Below, piece by piece: positions 35,461 through 46,952 of a DNA stretch of 64,000 bases. The stretch comes from Timema cristinae. Its lineage: Eukaryota; Arthropoda; Insecta; Phasmatodea; Timematidae. Position numbers and translations under genes: made by a program. The stretch spans positions 37,775,407 to 37,839,406 of the forward strand of contig JBCFYV010000012.1 in NCBI GenBank assembly GCA_039000515.1, in the 5' to 3' direction. The notes under the pieces were generated by a model that was not told where the DNA came from, searched no databases, and worked only from the letters and a program-made list of their open reading frames with translations. Numbering within the stretch: the stretch's first letter is position 1; every line of letters starts with the position of its first letter.

Positions 35461-36797
35461 ACTTTGGGCTCTCAGAAATATTAACATGAAAGGCTTTCAG
35501 ATAGATATAGTTGCACTGTGGGCTTTCAGGTATAGTAGCATGGTGGGTTCGCAATGATATAGAGTAGCCTGGAGGTATTGTAGAGATAAATATTAACACA
35601 GTGGGCTCACATAGATAAATATTAGCACACAGGGCTCACAAAGACACATACCAAACCAATGGGCTCGATAAAAAAAAGTGACATGGTGAACTCACAAAGA
35701 TTGATAGTATCCTGGTAAATTCTGTCTGCACCACGAGGCAACCAGAACACCATTTATCTTTGTGAGCTCACCATGCTACTATTTTTCAAGGAGTCAGAAT
35801 TGTATCATTATAGGACTTTGGTTGAACATGAAAAGTTACAATTGACACAACTACGATTTTTCTTTAGACAATTATTATAGCCGTAAAAAAACTTAATTCT
35901 ATCAACTCAGAATTGTTTCAACTCCGTATTTTATTGGATATTGGCTAAATATGAAAAGTCGGAACGGACACAGCTCCGATTTTTGTTTAAACAAATATGT
36001 AGTTCGTTAAACAAAATTATTTTAAGATGAACATTAATTCTAAAATAACCATTTTGAACTAAACCTATATTTGGAAAACTTCATATTTTCCAAAAGGTGT
36101 CATAAGTACGCCACTTTAAATTTATTAGAAACTTCCACATGTATTGTTATTTATCACGTGAAATAGTTCCAAGATACTATTTCGAACAAAATATTTAAAG
36201 CTACTATTCAAAATATATGTTTTTTTTGAAAATCAATCATTAGCTACTAATGTACTATTAAATAATTTTTTAAACTAGTTTAGTATACTACTATTTATAA
36301 CCATTCTGAGCCTGCCAGCATATCTAGATTTTCTATCGATCCTAAAAAAATTGTTTACACCCTCCTCCCCCTATTTACTGGAATACCATTTTAATTATTT
36401 TTTTAATTTTATAATTTTTTGGCGTGGTTTCTTTACCTGCATGCTGAATTTCAGGTTTTCACCACCGTGAAAAGTAGATGTTTCTATTAATTTTGGAAAT
36501 ATTTAAAACCGCCTGATTACCCAATCTACAACTCTCTCTCTTAAAAATTAAATATATCACTACTAATTTGGTTATCTGGAGATGTATTCCTAACTATTTA
36601 TTAAATTTTAATTTTTCGTGTAATTATTATTTTATTTTGACCCTATTTACCAAAGACTCATTTTTAAATTTCACATTTTAAGATTTTTCTAGTTTTTCTG
36701 TAATTAATTTCTTACAAATTTCAACTCGGTACTTCATCCAGAAGCGGGTTTCTTTTTCCGGGCAGACAAACCTTCATCTGTATGTGTAGAGATTTAT

Positions 36798-37497
36798 TTT
36801 ATTCCGCAGTCTTATTATCAGGTCCAAACCAAGAAGTTCTAGGACCGGGGGCCACTTGTAAAAGGTGGGGACCACCCCAACTTTTTTTTTTACTTCATCT
36901 TTGGATTGTTCGTACTTTTTTTAATGTTTTAATTGTAAAAGGATAAACAAACTTAAAACCTGTGCACAATAAACCCAATTCTAATAATCTAACATAAAAT
37001 AAATAGTAGGCCTATATATTTGTTGACAGATTGGTTTGAATATCACATTGATTTATTATTTTTTACATTTTATTTGCCCATTTTAATGGTCGAATGTTTA
37101 AATGCATCAATCAGTAAATCAACTAGAATGTAAATGACAAGGAAAACTGGGTTTAATCCCAATTTAAATAAAATAATTGTAATACAAATATACGTAGTAT
37201 TATAGAAGGCCCTTCAAGCGTTGGGCCCAGGGCCATGACCTCAGTTGCACCCCCCATAATCTGGCCCTGCTTATTATCTATCTGGGTTATACACAGTTTA
37301 ATTATAATAATGGAGTAGGACTAAGGAAAGTATATATTTAGTGGAAATGTATCCGTCAAGTAAAAATCTCTTTAATTTAGTTGATGATGTGATTCCTGAG
37401 AATATTTTCTTATGAAGATAATAGTTTCTGCTCCCCATCCTCGGCAGTTTAGCTCAACAAGAAACTAGAGTGTTAGCTAACTACACAACCAAGGTGG
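36798..37497 (-). mobile_element. Old SINE-A interrupted by a hAT element
   Basis: Tail fragment TTATTCCGCAGTCTTATTAT before 36818; continuation TCTATCTGGGTTATACACAG after 37277, then CCTCGGCAGTTTAGCTCAAC and GCTAACTACACAACCAAGG (head inverse). Confidence 0.65.
36819..37269. mobile_element. Non-autonomous hAT element with perfect 8-bp duplication
   Basis: CTTATTAT occurs at 36811-36818 and 37270-37277. Ends are CAGGTCCAAACC on the left and the inverse of CAGGGCCAGATTATGG on the right. The insertion splits an old SINE-A copy. No coding capacity. Confidence 0.75.
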
Positions 37498-37499
37498 AT

Positions 37500-38617
37500 A
37501 ATTTTAGGAGTGAAGGTATGTTTAAAGTTATCTAATCGAAATACCTGTTTCATACTCAATATAAATCGAATTAAAATGCTAACACTTACCGAGGAATATA
37601 TCGTTTATTTGTTCGGCCTTTAGTTTCAACTTTATACCCTAAAAACTTTATTTTGTTCACTTTAGAGGGTCAGGGTATTTTGCTCTCCATGGACACTGCT
37701 TTATTTATAACAAAGGTACAAGATAACTTCATAGTTAAACAAAGTAGATTTCTTAATGGGAATTGTTAAAATTATTTGAAAATATCACAAATAAATCATA
37801 CACAAAAACAAACTATTCAAACATAAGAATAAACATTTAAAATGGCGTGGCTGGTAAATAATATTACTTAAAATTTATTCCAGTTTTCGAGCAAAGAAAA
37901 AATATAACTATAGTTACTAAAAAAATATTTATTCGAAAACCACTTTGTGACGTCAGTCATAACAAAACCTCGTGGTACTGTGATACTGCAAGGGAAGCTA
38001 TCGGTCATTGAGTGGTGGAGGAAATGGATTCAAGAGAGAAACATAACAACCGGGCTGTAGACTCAAATTTAAAATCAACGATATTCCTTTTTTTTTTTAA
38101 ATAATACACATGATGTCCTGTTTCAAAAAAACGTTTCAAGTGAAAATTTACTAAAATACGAAGGTGTTGAAATAATAGTCTGATAGTTCGCATATCTCCG
38201 TAACTTTATTTTTAATTAATAAATATAGTGTTTTTGATATGAAACTTTTTCAAATTATTGTTTAAAATATATATTTTTACATTTTTAAAGAACATTCCAA
38301 ACCGTTCAGGAATCAGCCAAAGATAAAATATTTTTAAAAACAGAGACATCAAATTTTTGAGAAAAATATTTTGGGCGTAATCATGGAAACTAAAGCATAG
38401 GAATTGTTTAAAAAAAATTCAATAACTTATATCTTTTTTATAGTTGTATTTACAATAATATAATTAATTTTGTTGAGACAAACAACTTTTATTTTAATAG
38501 GAGAAGACATTACACAGCTATTAAATATTAAAACAACCATCAGAATTAAGGATGTTTACAGTACATATTTTATTAGACATTTGTCGGAGTTCCTCCATAA
38601 AGATAAAGTTGACTTAT
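37500..38617. other. No gene seen
   Basis: AT-rich interior of the large inverted repeat, with no repeat or frame that stands out. Confidence 0.4.
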
Positions 38618-38630
38618 TATAATTCTTATA

Positions 38631-38837
38631 TTATTATTAGTACCGCGTCTTACTACCCGTTCGTGTTATACGCTCTTACGCTAATGTGTAATGGTGAGAT
38701 GAAATGAAAGACCTACAGTTTAACGTGGAATCCGAACCACGGTGGCGACCTGGCATTCCACACATTCACAAGATGTCTTGTCAGAGGTGTAGGAAGGGTT
38801 TGGAAATCAGATAAATCTGTGCCGGGACCGAGGATCG
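38631..38837 (-). mobile_element. 5'-truncated SINE-B, young
   Basis: Tail (ATT)n, TACCGCGTCTTACTACCCG, body ending GGGACCGAGGATC at the B box. Duplication TATAATTCTTATA at 38618-38630 and 38838-38850. Confidence 0.9.
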
Positions 38838-39010
38838 TATAATTCTTATAGTTTTCACAGAAACGTGAAATATTACAAATTTAAATCGATATAACAAGTG
38901 CAACTGGATTTAGTTATAAATCTAACAGATTCATGCCTTTTAATCTCTACTTCCTTAATTGGTACATTTAACACATTGACTATTAACGACCTAATCTAAT
39001 TGGGTATTAA

Positions 39011-39375
39011 AGTGTGGCAGAAGGGAGCTCGAGTAATTTTACAGTTTTTATAGCATTACACTTTTTTGGCTAAAATAAAATAAAATATGTCTCCATTGGA
39101 AACATAGAATTTAGTTTTATGCACATGCTAATATCAACAGTTCTCGAATATCTGTTAAGGGTGTCCTGGAATTTTGTCAATACTTTTTCTCTTTATTTAA
39201 AAGTTTTTGACAACATTACAATACACTCTCGATAGATATTCAAGATCTGTTGATATTAGTACGCGCAGAAAACTAAATTCTATGTTTCTACTGGAGAAAT
39301 ATTTAATTTATTTTGGCCAACAAATTTATATTTTATAAAAACTGTAAAAATACTTTCGCTCCCTTCGGCCGCACC
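39011..39375. mobile_element. TTAA-flanked inverted-repeat MITE, copy 3
   Basis: Perfect TTAA on both sides (39007-39010 and 39376-39379). The terminal repeat reads AGTGTGGCAGAAGGGAGC on the left against GCTCCCTTCGGCCGCACC on the right. This is the best-preserved of the three copies and defines the target duplication. The 60-codon plus-strand frame at 39313 spans the end and is not a gene. Confidence 0.8.
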
Positions 39376-39680
39376 TTAAGTGTGTGGCAAACATACACCT
39401 TAGATATTGATTTCTATATTTGTGAAAATACAGTCAATTTCAAATATTTGTGTAAATACCTTAAATATCGCAAAATAACATTTGCTTTTAAATAAATATT
39501 TTGAACTATATCAGATATTTTCAATATTAATGGCTCCTAGTGCTCTCTATTAGATATTTGATGAGTTATGTAATACTTAAGTTATTACAATTTCAGATTT
39601 TTTAAACGACTACATATTTGTTTAAATATAAATCGGAGTTGTGCCAAATCCGACTTTTCGTGATCAACCAATGTCCTATA

Positions 39681-39958
39681 TTATTATTATTAGCACCGCG
39701 TCTTACTACCCATTCGGGTTATACGCACTTACGCTAATGTGTAATGGTAGGGTGATTGTGAGATGAAATGAAGGACCTACAGTTTAACGTGGAATCCGAA
39801 CCACGGTGGAGGCCTGGCATTCCCCACATTCACAAGATGTCTTGTCAGAGGTGAAGGAAGGGTTTGGTAATCAGATAAATCTGTGACGGGACCGAGGATT
39901 GAACCCCGGCCGCCAGCACAGAAGTCTGACACCTTACCCCTAGACCACCAGGTCACCT
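39681..39958 (-). mobile_element. SINE-B, full length, young
   Basis: (ATT)n tail, shared tail from 39693, box B inverse GGATTGAACCCCGG, head inverse CCCTAGACCACCAGGTCACC. Duplication CAATGTCCTATA at 39669-39680 and 39959-39970. It splits the right arm of the large inverted repeat. Confidence 0.95.
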
Positions 39959-40671
39959 CAATGTCCTATAAAATACGGAGTTGAAACTATTCTGAGTTAT
40001 TACAATTCCGTGTTTATAAACGGCTATATATTTGTCTAAATAGAAATGGGAGTTGTATCATTTCCGACTTTTCATGTTCAACCAATCTGCTATTAAATAC
40101 GGAGTTGTCACAACTCCGAGTTGGTAATAATCCGCGTCCTAGGCTCAATAGAGGAATAGAATGCTGGTGGATTCACAGAGATAAATATAAGCATGGTGGT
40201 CTCTCAGAACGCACAGTAGGATATTAATCAATACAGGGCTAAACAGTTATGAATCTATCAAATATAATGGACGAGTGTGAAAGGAAACGGAATGTTAGCA
40301 CGTGGGAACGTAAATTCGAATAAATCCACCAGAGCCTGACATGAACTAGGTCACCCTATTAATAGTATGTTAATGGACTTCTAACAATATTGTAAAGCTG
40401 GAATAGTCCAAGAAGTTATCACAGAAACGATAGGTTTATTAGAAAGATGTGTTTAGATTGCAATACATTTTTACAAAAACAGTGTATTTAACGTTTAACA
40501 TTAATTAATTAAACAATAATTGCTCTACAACAAGAAAAGGAGCATTTAACTTAGAATAATATTTTTGCCAAAAAAATGGTAGTATTTGTTTGATTTTTAT
40601 ATACACCTGTTCATTAATTATTTACAAAAAAAAAATTGGTCAAGTCATGATTTGTTCTAATTATTCCTTTT

Positions 40672-40868
40672 TTTCACCACGTCTTACTAGCTGTACGGAC
40701 TATGTGATTTTAAATTACGCTAATAGAGTAAGGATGGATAAGATAAAATTGAAGGAAATGAACACACATTTGCTTGATGAGAGAGTTTAAAACTATTTAA
40801 ATAAATAATAACTTCAGTAAACTCTGCCGATATTCGATCCCCGACCACCTGTAACCGGGTAACTGGAA
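40672..40868 (-). mobile_element. Old SINE-A
   Basis: TTCACCACGTCTTACTAGC, ATTACGCTAATAGAGTAAGG, ACACACATTTGCTTGATGAG and GATATTCGATCCCCGACC (box B inverse). Head partly lost. Confidence 0.6.
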
Positions 40869-40929
40869 TAGATGATCGTGACATATATTTCTCGTACGCA
40901 ACGAGGGGGTCGATATCTTTATTAATTTT

Positions 40930-41441
40930 TTAGCAGTGTGTCTTAATAACCATTCGGGCTATTTTAATTACTTAATGTATTAGGGATTAGGAAAGTTTAA
41001 ATTAAAGAAATTGCACCCACTTGTGTGTGTGGAGTAAGAGTAGAAAACCATCTATTATTTTTATTAGCAATGCGTCTTATTACCCGTTTGGTTTGTACGC
41101 ACTTACGTTAATGTGTAATGGTAGGGTGATTTGCGAGATAAAATGGAGGACCTACAGTTTAACATGAGATCCGAACCACGGTGAAGGCCTGGCATTCCAC
41201 AACTTGTGATTAATACAAGTCTTGTCAGAGGTGAAGGAAGGGTTTGGCAATCAGATAAATCTGTGCTGGGATCAAGGATTGAATCCCGGATCTCCAGTAC
41301 AGAAGACTGACACCTTACCCCTAGACCAGTAGGTCACCTTCTTCAAGACACCTGACCGGGATTGAACCCTTATCTCCCCTTCATCGGCAGTCTAATCTAT
41401 TGTGTGATTAGTGCATTAGACTATAAGCCACCGAATTGGGT
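40930..41441 (-). mobile_element. Old SINE-A split by a SINE-B
   Basis: Part one 40930-41056 (GTGTGTCTTAATAACCATTC, GTAGAAAACCATCT); part two 41338-41441 (ACCTGACCGGGATTGAACCC, ATTAGACTATAAGCCACCG). Together they form one SINE-A around the insertion. Confidence 0.7.
41057..41337 (-). mobile_element. SINE-B nested in SINE-A
   Basis: GCAATGCGTCTTATTACCCG, body TTCACCTCTGAC inverse, GATTGAATCCCGGATC (box B inverse), CCCCTAGACCAGTAGGTCAC (head inverse). A short duplication could not be fixed. Confidence 0.8.
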
Positions 41442-41689
41442 AAGATGTTAAAACTGATACACTTTTAAGTAAGTAAATTTTACAAGCCAATATTATCAAT
41501 AATTATGTCAAAGCCAACGTCTAATATAAATAATTTTATTAGTCATTTTACGTCAAACACAGGTACATATCATCAAGCAGCTAACAAACTAACTTAACCT
41601 TTTACAGCATCATAAACAAGAAATGTGCTCAACATATCTAAAAATGATATATGTTAAATAATCTGACAATTATTATTTACAAAGGTGAA

Positions 41690-41850
41690 CAGGTGGTCTA
41701 AGGTGTTAGACTTGCATTACAGTTCACAGGAAGGTAGGGGTAAGAATTCCAGTTAAGTTTATTGGAGGCGTTTCGTAATCTGATTTTCCCATTCTTTCTT
41801 CACACTATAGCGGATGCAGTTACTGTAAGCTACCCTTCTCTTTTGTATCA
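41690..41850 (+). mobile_element. Decayed SINE-B-like fragment
   Basis: AGGTGGTCTAAGGTGTTAGA (box A-like), TAAGAATTCCAGTTAAG (weak box B), ATCTGATTTTCCCATTC. Tail absent. Confidence 0.35.
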
Positions 41851-41889
41851 ATTTGATTGGGCCGTTAATAATATTGGGGTTTATTCCTA

Positions 41890-42015
41890 CCAATGTCCAC
41901 ATGGTATAAGGCGTAAGTTTCGTAATATACTATAATGTCGGTGACATGAAGGTCAAGGTTAAATTCTCAGACAGATGAACTGTGGATCTTGCTATAAAAT
42001 CTCCACGGGATATTT
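41890..42015 (+). mobile_element. Decayed SINE-A 5' half
   Basis: CACATGGTATAAGGCGTAAG (head), TCAAGGTTAAATTCTCAG (box B), GATGAACTGTGGATC. Confidence 0.35.
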
Positions 42016-42165
42016 ATTATTTTACCAGGCCTCCACCGTGGTTCGGATTCCACGTTAAACTGTAGGTCCTTCATTTCGTCTCACAATCACCCTACCATTA
42101 CACATTAGCGTAAGTGCGTATAACCCGAATGGGTAGTAAGACGTGGTGCTAATATTAATAATTTA
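42016..42165 (+). mobile_element. 5'-truncated SINE-B
   Basis: Starts at CCAGGCCTCCACCGTGGTTC, shared tail AACCCGAATGGGTAGTAAGA at 42122, short A/T tail. Little divergence, so probably recent; duplication not resolved. Confidence 0.8.
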
Positions 42166-42321
42166 TTTTTTAGTTTAACCATCCTGTTTCTGCACGATTG
42201 CGATTCACTTCCTTAAAACACTCTATCTCTACCCCTTATACAATGTCTATAATTTTTAAACGTTCTATTTAAATAAAGTAGACATGTTTATGAAAATAGG
42301 ATTATTAAAGACATCTAAGAG

Positions 42322-42560
42322 ATGGGCACGTGGCCTAAAAGAGTGCTAAGCCTATCTAGTCGGGTTTAACAGTAACGGAAAGTATGGGGTCTCAACCCTG
42401 GTACGGTGAACTGAGGTTGGTTTTTCTTAAATTATTACCCATTCTCCCTCCACATAAATACGTTTGCATTTATTATAAACTCTACCTTACCCATACTTAC
42501 CCACTTAGTGTAAGTAAATGCGTATAGCCTGAATAGATAGTAATACAATATGGGTAACGT
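42322..42560 (+). mobile_element. Old SINE-A
   Basis: GGGCACGTGGCCTAAAAGAG (head), GGGGTCTCAACCCTGG (box B), CATTCTCCCTCCACATAAAT, tail AGCCTGAATAGATAGTAATA. Confidence 0.65.
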
Positions 42561-42569
42561 GATATATTA

Positions 42570-42720
42570 AAGACTAATAGAGTGGGGTTGAGGATAGCAA
42601 TTAAAGTGAAAATGCACCAGCGTTCATTTGAAGAGTGATTGGAATACCAAGAGAAAATACCATTCACATGCATTAGTCTGGGATTCAAAACTCGACCACC
42701 TGCACTTTGGCGCTTAAACT
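42570..42720 (-). mobile_element. Decayed SINE-A centre
   Basis: TGAAGAGTGATTGGAATACC, GAGAAAATACCATTCAC and GGGATTCAAAACTCGACC match the minus-strand order of SINE-A. Confidence 0.4.
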
Positions 42721-42724
42721 TAAC

Positions 42725-43008
42725 TAACCTTTGAAAGGAGAGCTATTCCAACACAAAATGCGCAAACAAACTTGTATTCAGACAATGACGTCAACTATCA
42801 CAAATTAACCAGGAAAGTACCTAGTAAGAATTATAATACGTTCATTCACACCCTCATTGCGTTCATCCATGTTTTGAAAGAAATATTGCCACCGACAAAA
42901 ATAAAATTATTTTCCCTGAATAATCTGTGTATGTATGAATTAAAACTTTAAGGCAGGCTATACTTTGAAATAATCCGGTATATTTTTTTAATCTTTAATA
43001 TATATTAA
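42725..43008. other. No feature seen
   Basis: AT-rich spacer between SINE copies. Confidence 0.4.
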
Positions 43009-43275
43009 CCCGCCTCTGTGGCGTAGTTGGCTAACGCGCTTGTCGTGTTGAGCTCGACTGCTAAGGACGGGGAGATCGAGGTTTGAATCTCGGTCGGGTG
43101 AACTGGGGGTGGTTTTCCCCTAAATGGTTTTCCACTCTCCCTCCACGCAAATGCGGGTTCACTTCCTCTAATTCAACCTTCTCAATTCATAATCCATTAG
43201 CGTAATTAGTACTTAAAGCGTATACAACCCGAATGGGTAGTAAGACGCGGTGCTAAATATTATTATTAATAATAT
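43009..43275 (+). mobile_element. SINE-A, full length, young
   Basis: Head CCCGCCTCTGTGGCGTAGTT, B box GAGGTTTGAATCTCGG, tail AACCCGAATGGGTAGTAAGA, then ATTATTATT. Flanks share an AATATAT(A)TTA-like duplication, not exact. Confidence 0.9.
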
Positions 43276-43809
43276 ATTACACTTCTCTTAAACATTCTAT
43301 ACAAACGCTTTTTTTTTTTCATTTTACTTTTGCATACACGAAAAGGAAATCACTGTTCAATTTTATAATGTCAGACAGCTATAATCTCTTTTGCGCATGC
43401 GTCTGTACCAAAAACATATTTGAAAACTATGACTGATCTATTGCCCATTTACAATAAAGTTTCCATGATAACTATTCTACTTTTTTTTGCTAATAGTTGA
43501 CATAATATTTGGTCACACACACGTTTAGTTTACTTTTACTGAACTAAGCACAGTGGGCTCACCCGTATATCCGGAACGTAGCACCCAGTGTTCAAATAAG
43601 TTTGTTTAACTTGCACCAAGATACGCGTAAGTTGAGTAATCAAACCAAAGGATCGCAGTAACCTTCACTTTTATTAAAACTTATGGTCCACATCACAGCC
43701 TTTTGCTGAAGGGAGTGTGATATATATTATAAACTTCTCCTCTAGAGCCCTGGTAAATGGTAATGTTCTTTTTTTTAAACTTGATCTCACCTGTTCTTCC
43801 AACTTAAAT

Positions 43810-44049
43810 CTACTGCGGTCGCTTCCTGGCGGCTTTCTCTGCGCTCTTCATGTTGGAGATGGCGGCGACGGAGCCAAACAGAATCTTGGCGGTCACTTGA
43901 ACCCGGCGCTGCGTAGACGTCCCCCCACTGGCACCAGTGAACCCCGACGACGAGGACATCCCTTGCAAGGATCCTTGGCCGCCGAAACAAGGACTGCCGG
44001 CGCTGCTGTTGGCGTCCCTTGCCAGGCACGACTCGCATCCCTCTGGCAT
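43810..44049 (-). CDS. Candidate GC-rich coding segment, hypothetical
   Basis: A 79-codon minus-strand frame in a local GC-rich island. The ATG has A at -3. The N-terminal half is Ser/Gly rich (GMSSSSGFTGASGGTS) and the C-terminal part is basic (AKILFGSVAAIS, then KSAEKAARKRPQ and stop). A donor-like CAG/GTGAGA lies about 20 nt past the stop, so the segment could instead be read in another frame (43787..44086) and spliced out. No family was recognised and no clear acceptor or poly(A) signal was seen. High GC lowers stop density in all frames, so this could be a chance open frame beside the minisatellite. Confidence 0.3.
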   Translation of the reverse strand: MPEGCESCLARDANSSAGSPCFGGQGSLQGMSSSSGFTGASGGTSTQRRVQVTAKILFGSVAAISNMKSAEKAARKRPQ

Positions 44050-44850
44050 GGTGTTCGCACGTGGCTGCTCCGCTGATGGTATTCACACGTCACCTGGATG
44101 ATGGCCGTTCCCACGTGACTGTTCTTCTGATGGATTCACACGTGATCTGAATATGGCCGTTTACACGTGGCTGCTCAGCTGGTGGTATCCACACGTTGCC
44201 TGAATGATGGCCGTTCACACGTGGCTGTTTGGCTGATGGTTCCACACGTTGCCTGAATGATGGTCGTTCACACGTGGCTGTTTGGCTGATGGTATCCACA
44301 CGTCACCTGAATGATGGCCGTTCACACGTGGCTGTTTGGCTGATGGTATCCACACGTCGCCTGAATGATGGCCTTTCACACGTGGCTGTTTGGCTGATGG
44401 TATCCACACGTCCCCTGAATGATGGCCGTTCACACGTGGCTGTTTGGCTGATGGTATCCACACGTCGCCTGAATGATGGCCGTTCACACGTGGCTGTTTG
44501 GCTGATGGTATCCACACGTCGCCTGAATGATGGCCGTTCACACGTGGCTGTTTGGCTGATGGTATCCACACGTCGCCTGAATGATGGCCGTTCACACGTG
44601 ATGTTTGGCTGATGGTATTCTAACGTGGCTGCTATGCTGAGGTATTCAACGTGGCTGCTATGCTGATGGTATTCTAAACTTTGGATGCTTGGCTGATGGT
44701 ATTCTAACGTGGCTGCTATTCTGATGGTATTCACACGTGGCCTGGATGATGGCGTTAACACGTGGCTGTTTGGCTGATGGTATTCACACGTGGCCCGGAT
44801 GATGGCCGTTCGCACTTGGCTGTTTGATTGAAGGTGTTCCCGTGTCATAA
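44050..44850. repeat. 54-bp minisatellite with an E-box per unit
   Basis: About ten good units of 54 bp from 44216 to 44600, flanked by decayed units to 44050 and 44850. Each unit carries CACGTG (for example near 44216, 44270, 44324, 44378, 44432, 44486 and 44540) and the text GGCTGATGGTAT. Because 54 is divisible by 3, frames stay open on both strands (up to 181 codons); these are treated as artefacts. Confidence 0.9.
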
Positions 44851-45059
44851 AATATATTATCGTACTTCACGTGCGGTTTTTTACTGATGGCGTCTTGCTG
44901 ACCCACGATTTGGGTGGTCAAATGTAACTTTACTGAGGAAGTTGGCATGTGATTTGGTCGGACAAAGAACAAACCTGATTCTCGAAAGTAGCAGTTAACG
45001 TTCACATACCAAACGATCGTCAACTTGTGTGTCGTCCAACTAATTTATTTTTATAGGTG

Positions 45060-46560
45060 CGGAGTTAAAATGGAGAGTCGTACGTGATATTTTGAAGCAG
45101 CTGAGGGTCAGCAAGAGTTGTGTATACCTTTCTCTTAGCTTGCGGCCTTCACTCCCGACAAACCCAGTCTGGTCGAAGCACGTGAGAGCTCGTGTGACCG
45201 ATGATAAACACGTGCCAGGCGACTCACTTGACGGTAAACTATCTCCCTTGCCTCATTTGATTTCAGGTGGAACACACAATGACAACTCTTTGTAAGGTAG
45301 TAGTATAATAAAGATGTTATTTACTTTCTATAAGATTAATTGTCAGTACACTTTATAGCATATCACTTGGTAGCTATTTTGACATTCAATATTTTACTAT
45401 GTAATTTTGAAATGCGATCATCCAGCTTTAAGTAATCCCCCAATAAATGGTCTCTGAAATGAAGGGATCTTAAAATGTATCAATGTTATTAGCAGAGGAA
45501 ACTAATCTTGTCGATGATGTACAGCATAAATCGAGGATCACGTCAAACAAATGTGTCCTTGTCACTTCCAACATTAATATTTGTTCTTGCTATTGAGTTG
45601 AAGTATAAACTTTTTTAACAACCTTCTAAAGGATATAGCAGTAAGAAACACTAATACAAAGCTGTTGTAATTATATATTTGTTTAATATCCAAGTTGGCA
45701 TTACCTTAACCACTCGCGTACGCACGTCTCGATTCCGAATGGGCCACCGTCAAGTTGGCACGTTCTACGGTGACTTTTAAAAAGTTTTACTCGGTCGCAG
45801 GGAGAACTTGATGCTGCGTTGAAGTAGGTCGCAGTTGTTTCTGTTAGGGAACATTTCACTTCGTAAAGAAAAATAAAAGAAAAAGTGGTACGATTGCAAA
45901 ATAAAAACACGTTGACACAAATTTAAGAAGATTTATAAACGTTTTTAATGTAAAAAAACACTGCACAGTTGTTTACTTGTGTAGCCACTTCATTTTTATG
46001 TTTGTAATTATCTAATCGTGCAACACGACGGTGCTACCGCAAAGGGAGGGGGGATTCTGTGTACGTGACTGAGTGGACAGGGTGGCCGTCAAGAGTAGCC
46101 GATGAAGCGCAAGACGGCACGCATTGTTGACTGTCGTATGGCATAAATGATGCACGCCATGAGTCCGAAAAATAATCGGTGTAGGGCGATTGAGGGAAAA
46201 TGGAGGGGGAAGGGAAGGAGGCTGTTGTTCCCACGTCTGTCCGTCTCACTTCAGACGAGACCAGAGGGCCGCCGGCCACCCGAAATAAGGTCCAAGTTGG
46301 GTTATGGTCAGTACCGAAAGACTTCCTCTCCTAGATTCTATTTGCGACAAGCGAACGAACGAGCTTGATTGGGTTCCTCGGGTTGTGGAAGGAAGAAGGC
46401 AGAGAAAAATCAAGTGTGACGGGGGTGTGAGGACCTTGGAAGTGAGTCAGTAGGACAGGGGAGAGGGGAGACTGTCGCGACGGACACAGTTACTCGGTCA
46501 CCTACTCCCGAAGGAGAAGTAGGTGAGATTCTGAGGCTCCGAACTAAAGTGAGCTATCCA
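45060..46560. promoter_or_regulatory. CpG-rich stretch, possible promoter or first-exon region
   Basis: Two GC- and CpG-rich blocks, about 45080-45260 and 46020-46530, stand out against AT-rich surroundings. They hold further CACGTG motifs (near 45180 and 45208) and short open frames without recognised homology, such as 46034..46279 on the minus strand. No TATA box or start site can be assigned. A short hairpin with an 8-bp stem (CACCTACT/AGTAGGTG) sits near 46500-46526. The AT-rich part between the blocks, 45300-46000, shows nothing. Confidence 0.25.
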
Positions 46561-46752
46561 ACCAGTTTTGTTCACCTACCACTATTCTAATTCTTGAAAC
46601 AAACAATTTGGAATGAAAAGAGGCGGTCATCATGTATGTATCAAAATTATATTTTCTCAATTTTTATTTAAAAAGAAAAAGCTATAACACTACACCTTCT
46701 AAATAAAATAGTTTGAAAAATATTTGTTAGTCCAATTCAAATATAATACAAT

Positions 46753-46952
46753 GGGCCAATTTCATAGTCAAATTTAGTACGCCTCAAGTGCGGGCTACAC
46801 TAAGTACATGACGACACCTACCTAAACCAGAATGGATGGGCCGTTCTCGCATAGGAAAACTGGCCCATTCCATTCTAGTTTAGGTAGGTGTCGTCATGTA
46901 CTTAGTGTAGCCCGCACTTGAGGCGTACTAAATTTGACTATGAAACTGGCCC
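46753..46952. mobile_element. Near-perfect 200-bp hairpin (foldback MITE)
   Basis: Arms 46753-46842 and 46862-46952 are inverted copies with about three differences in 91 positions, around a 19-bp loop. Termini are GGGCCAATTTCATAG and the inverse of GGGCCAGTTTCATAG. AAT flanks both sides (46750-46752 and 46953-46955), a possible 3-bp duplication. No open frame. Confidence 0.8.

Larger units (their letters stand above)
35750..40200. repeat. Large inverted repeat, arms about 0.26 and 0.6 kb, 3.6 kb apart
   Basis: Left arm 35750-36010 and right arm 39590-40200 (inverted) share TTGAACATGAAAAGT, TTTAAACAAATATGTAG and TTTCAACTCCGTATTTTAT. Each arm holds at least two tandem units of about 130 bp. 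The right arm is split by SINE-B at 39681. The interior carries an old SINE, a hAT, another SINE-B and a TTAA MITE. Outer ends were not resolved. Confidence 0.55.

Noticed and set aside
43787..44086. Alternative 99-codon frame overlapping the candidate exon
   Set aside because: Arg/Gln-rich reading of the same GC-rich DNA; less protein-like than the chosen frame, although the nearby donor-like site leaves some doubt.
44215..44848. Open frames of 126-181 codons on both strands
   Set aside because: Artefacts of the 54-bp minisatellite, which lacks stops in several frames.
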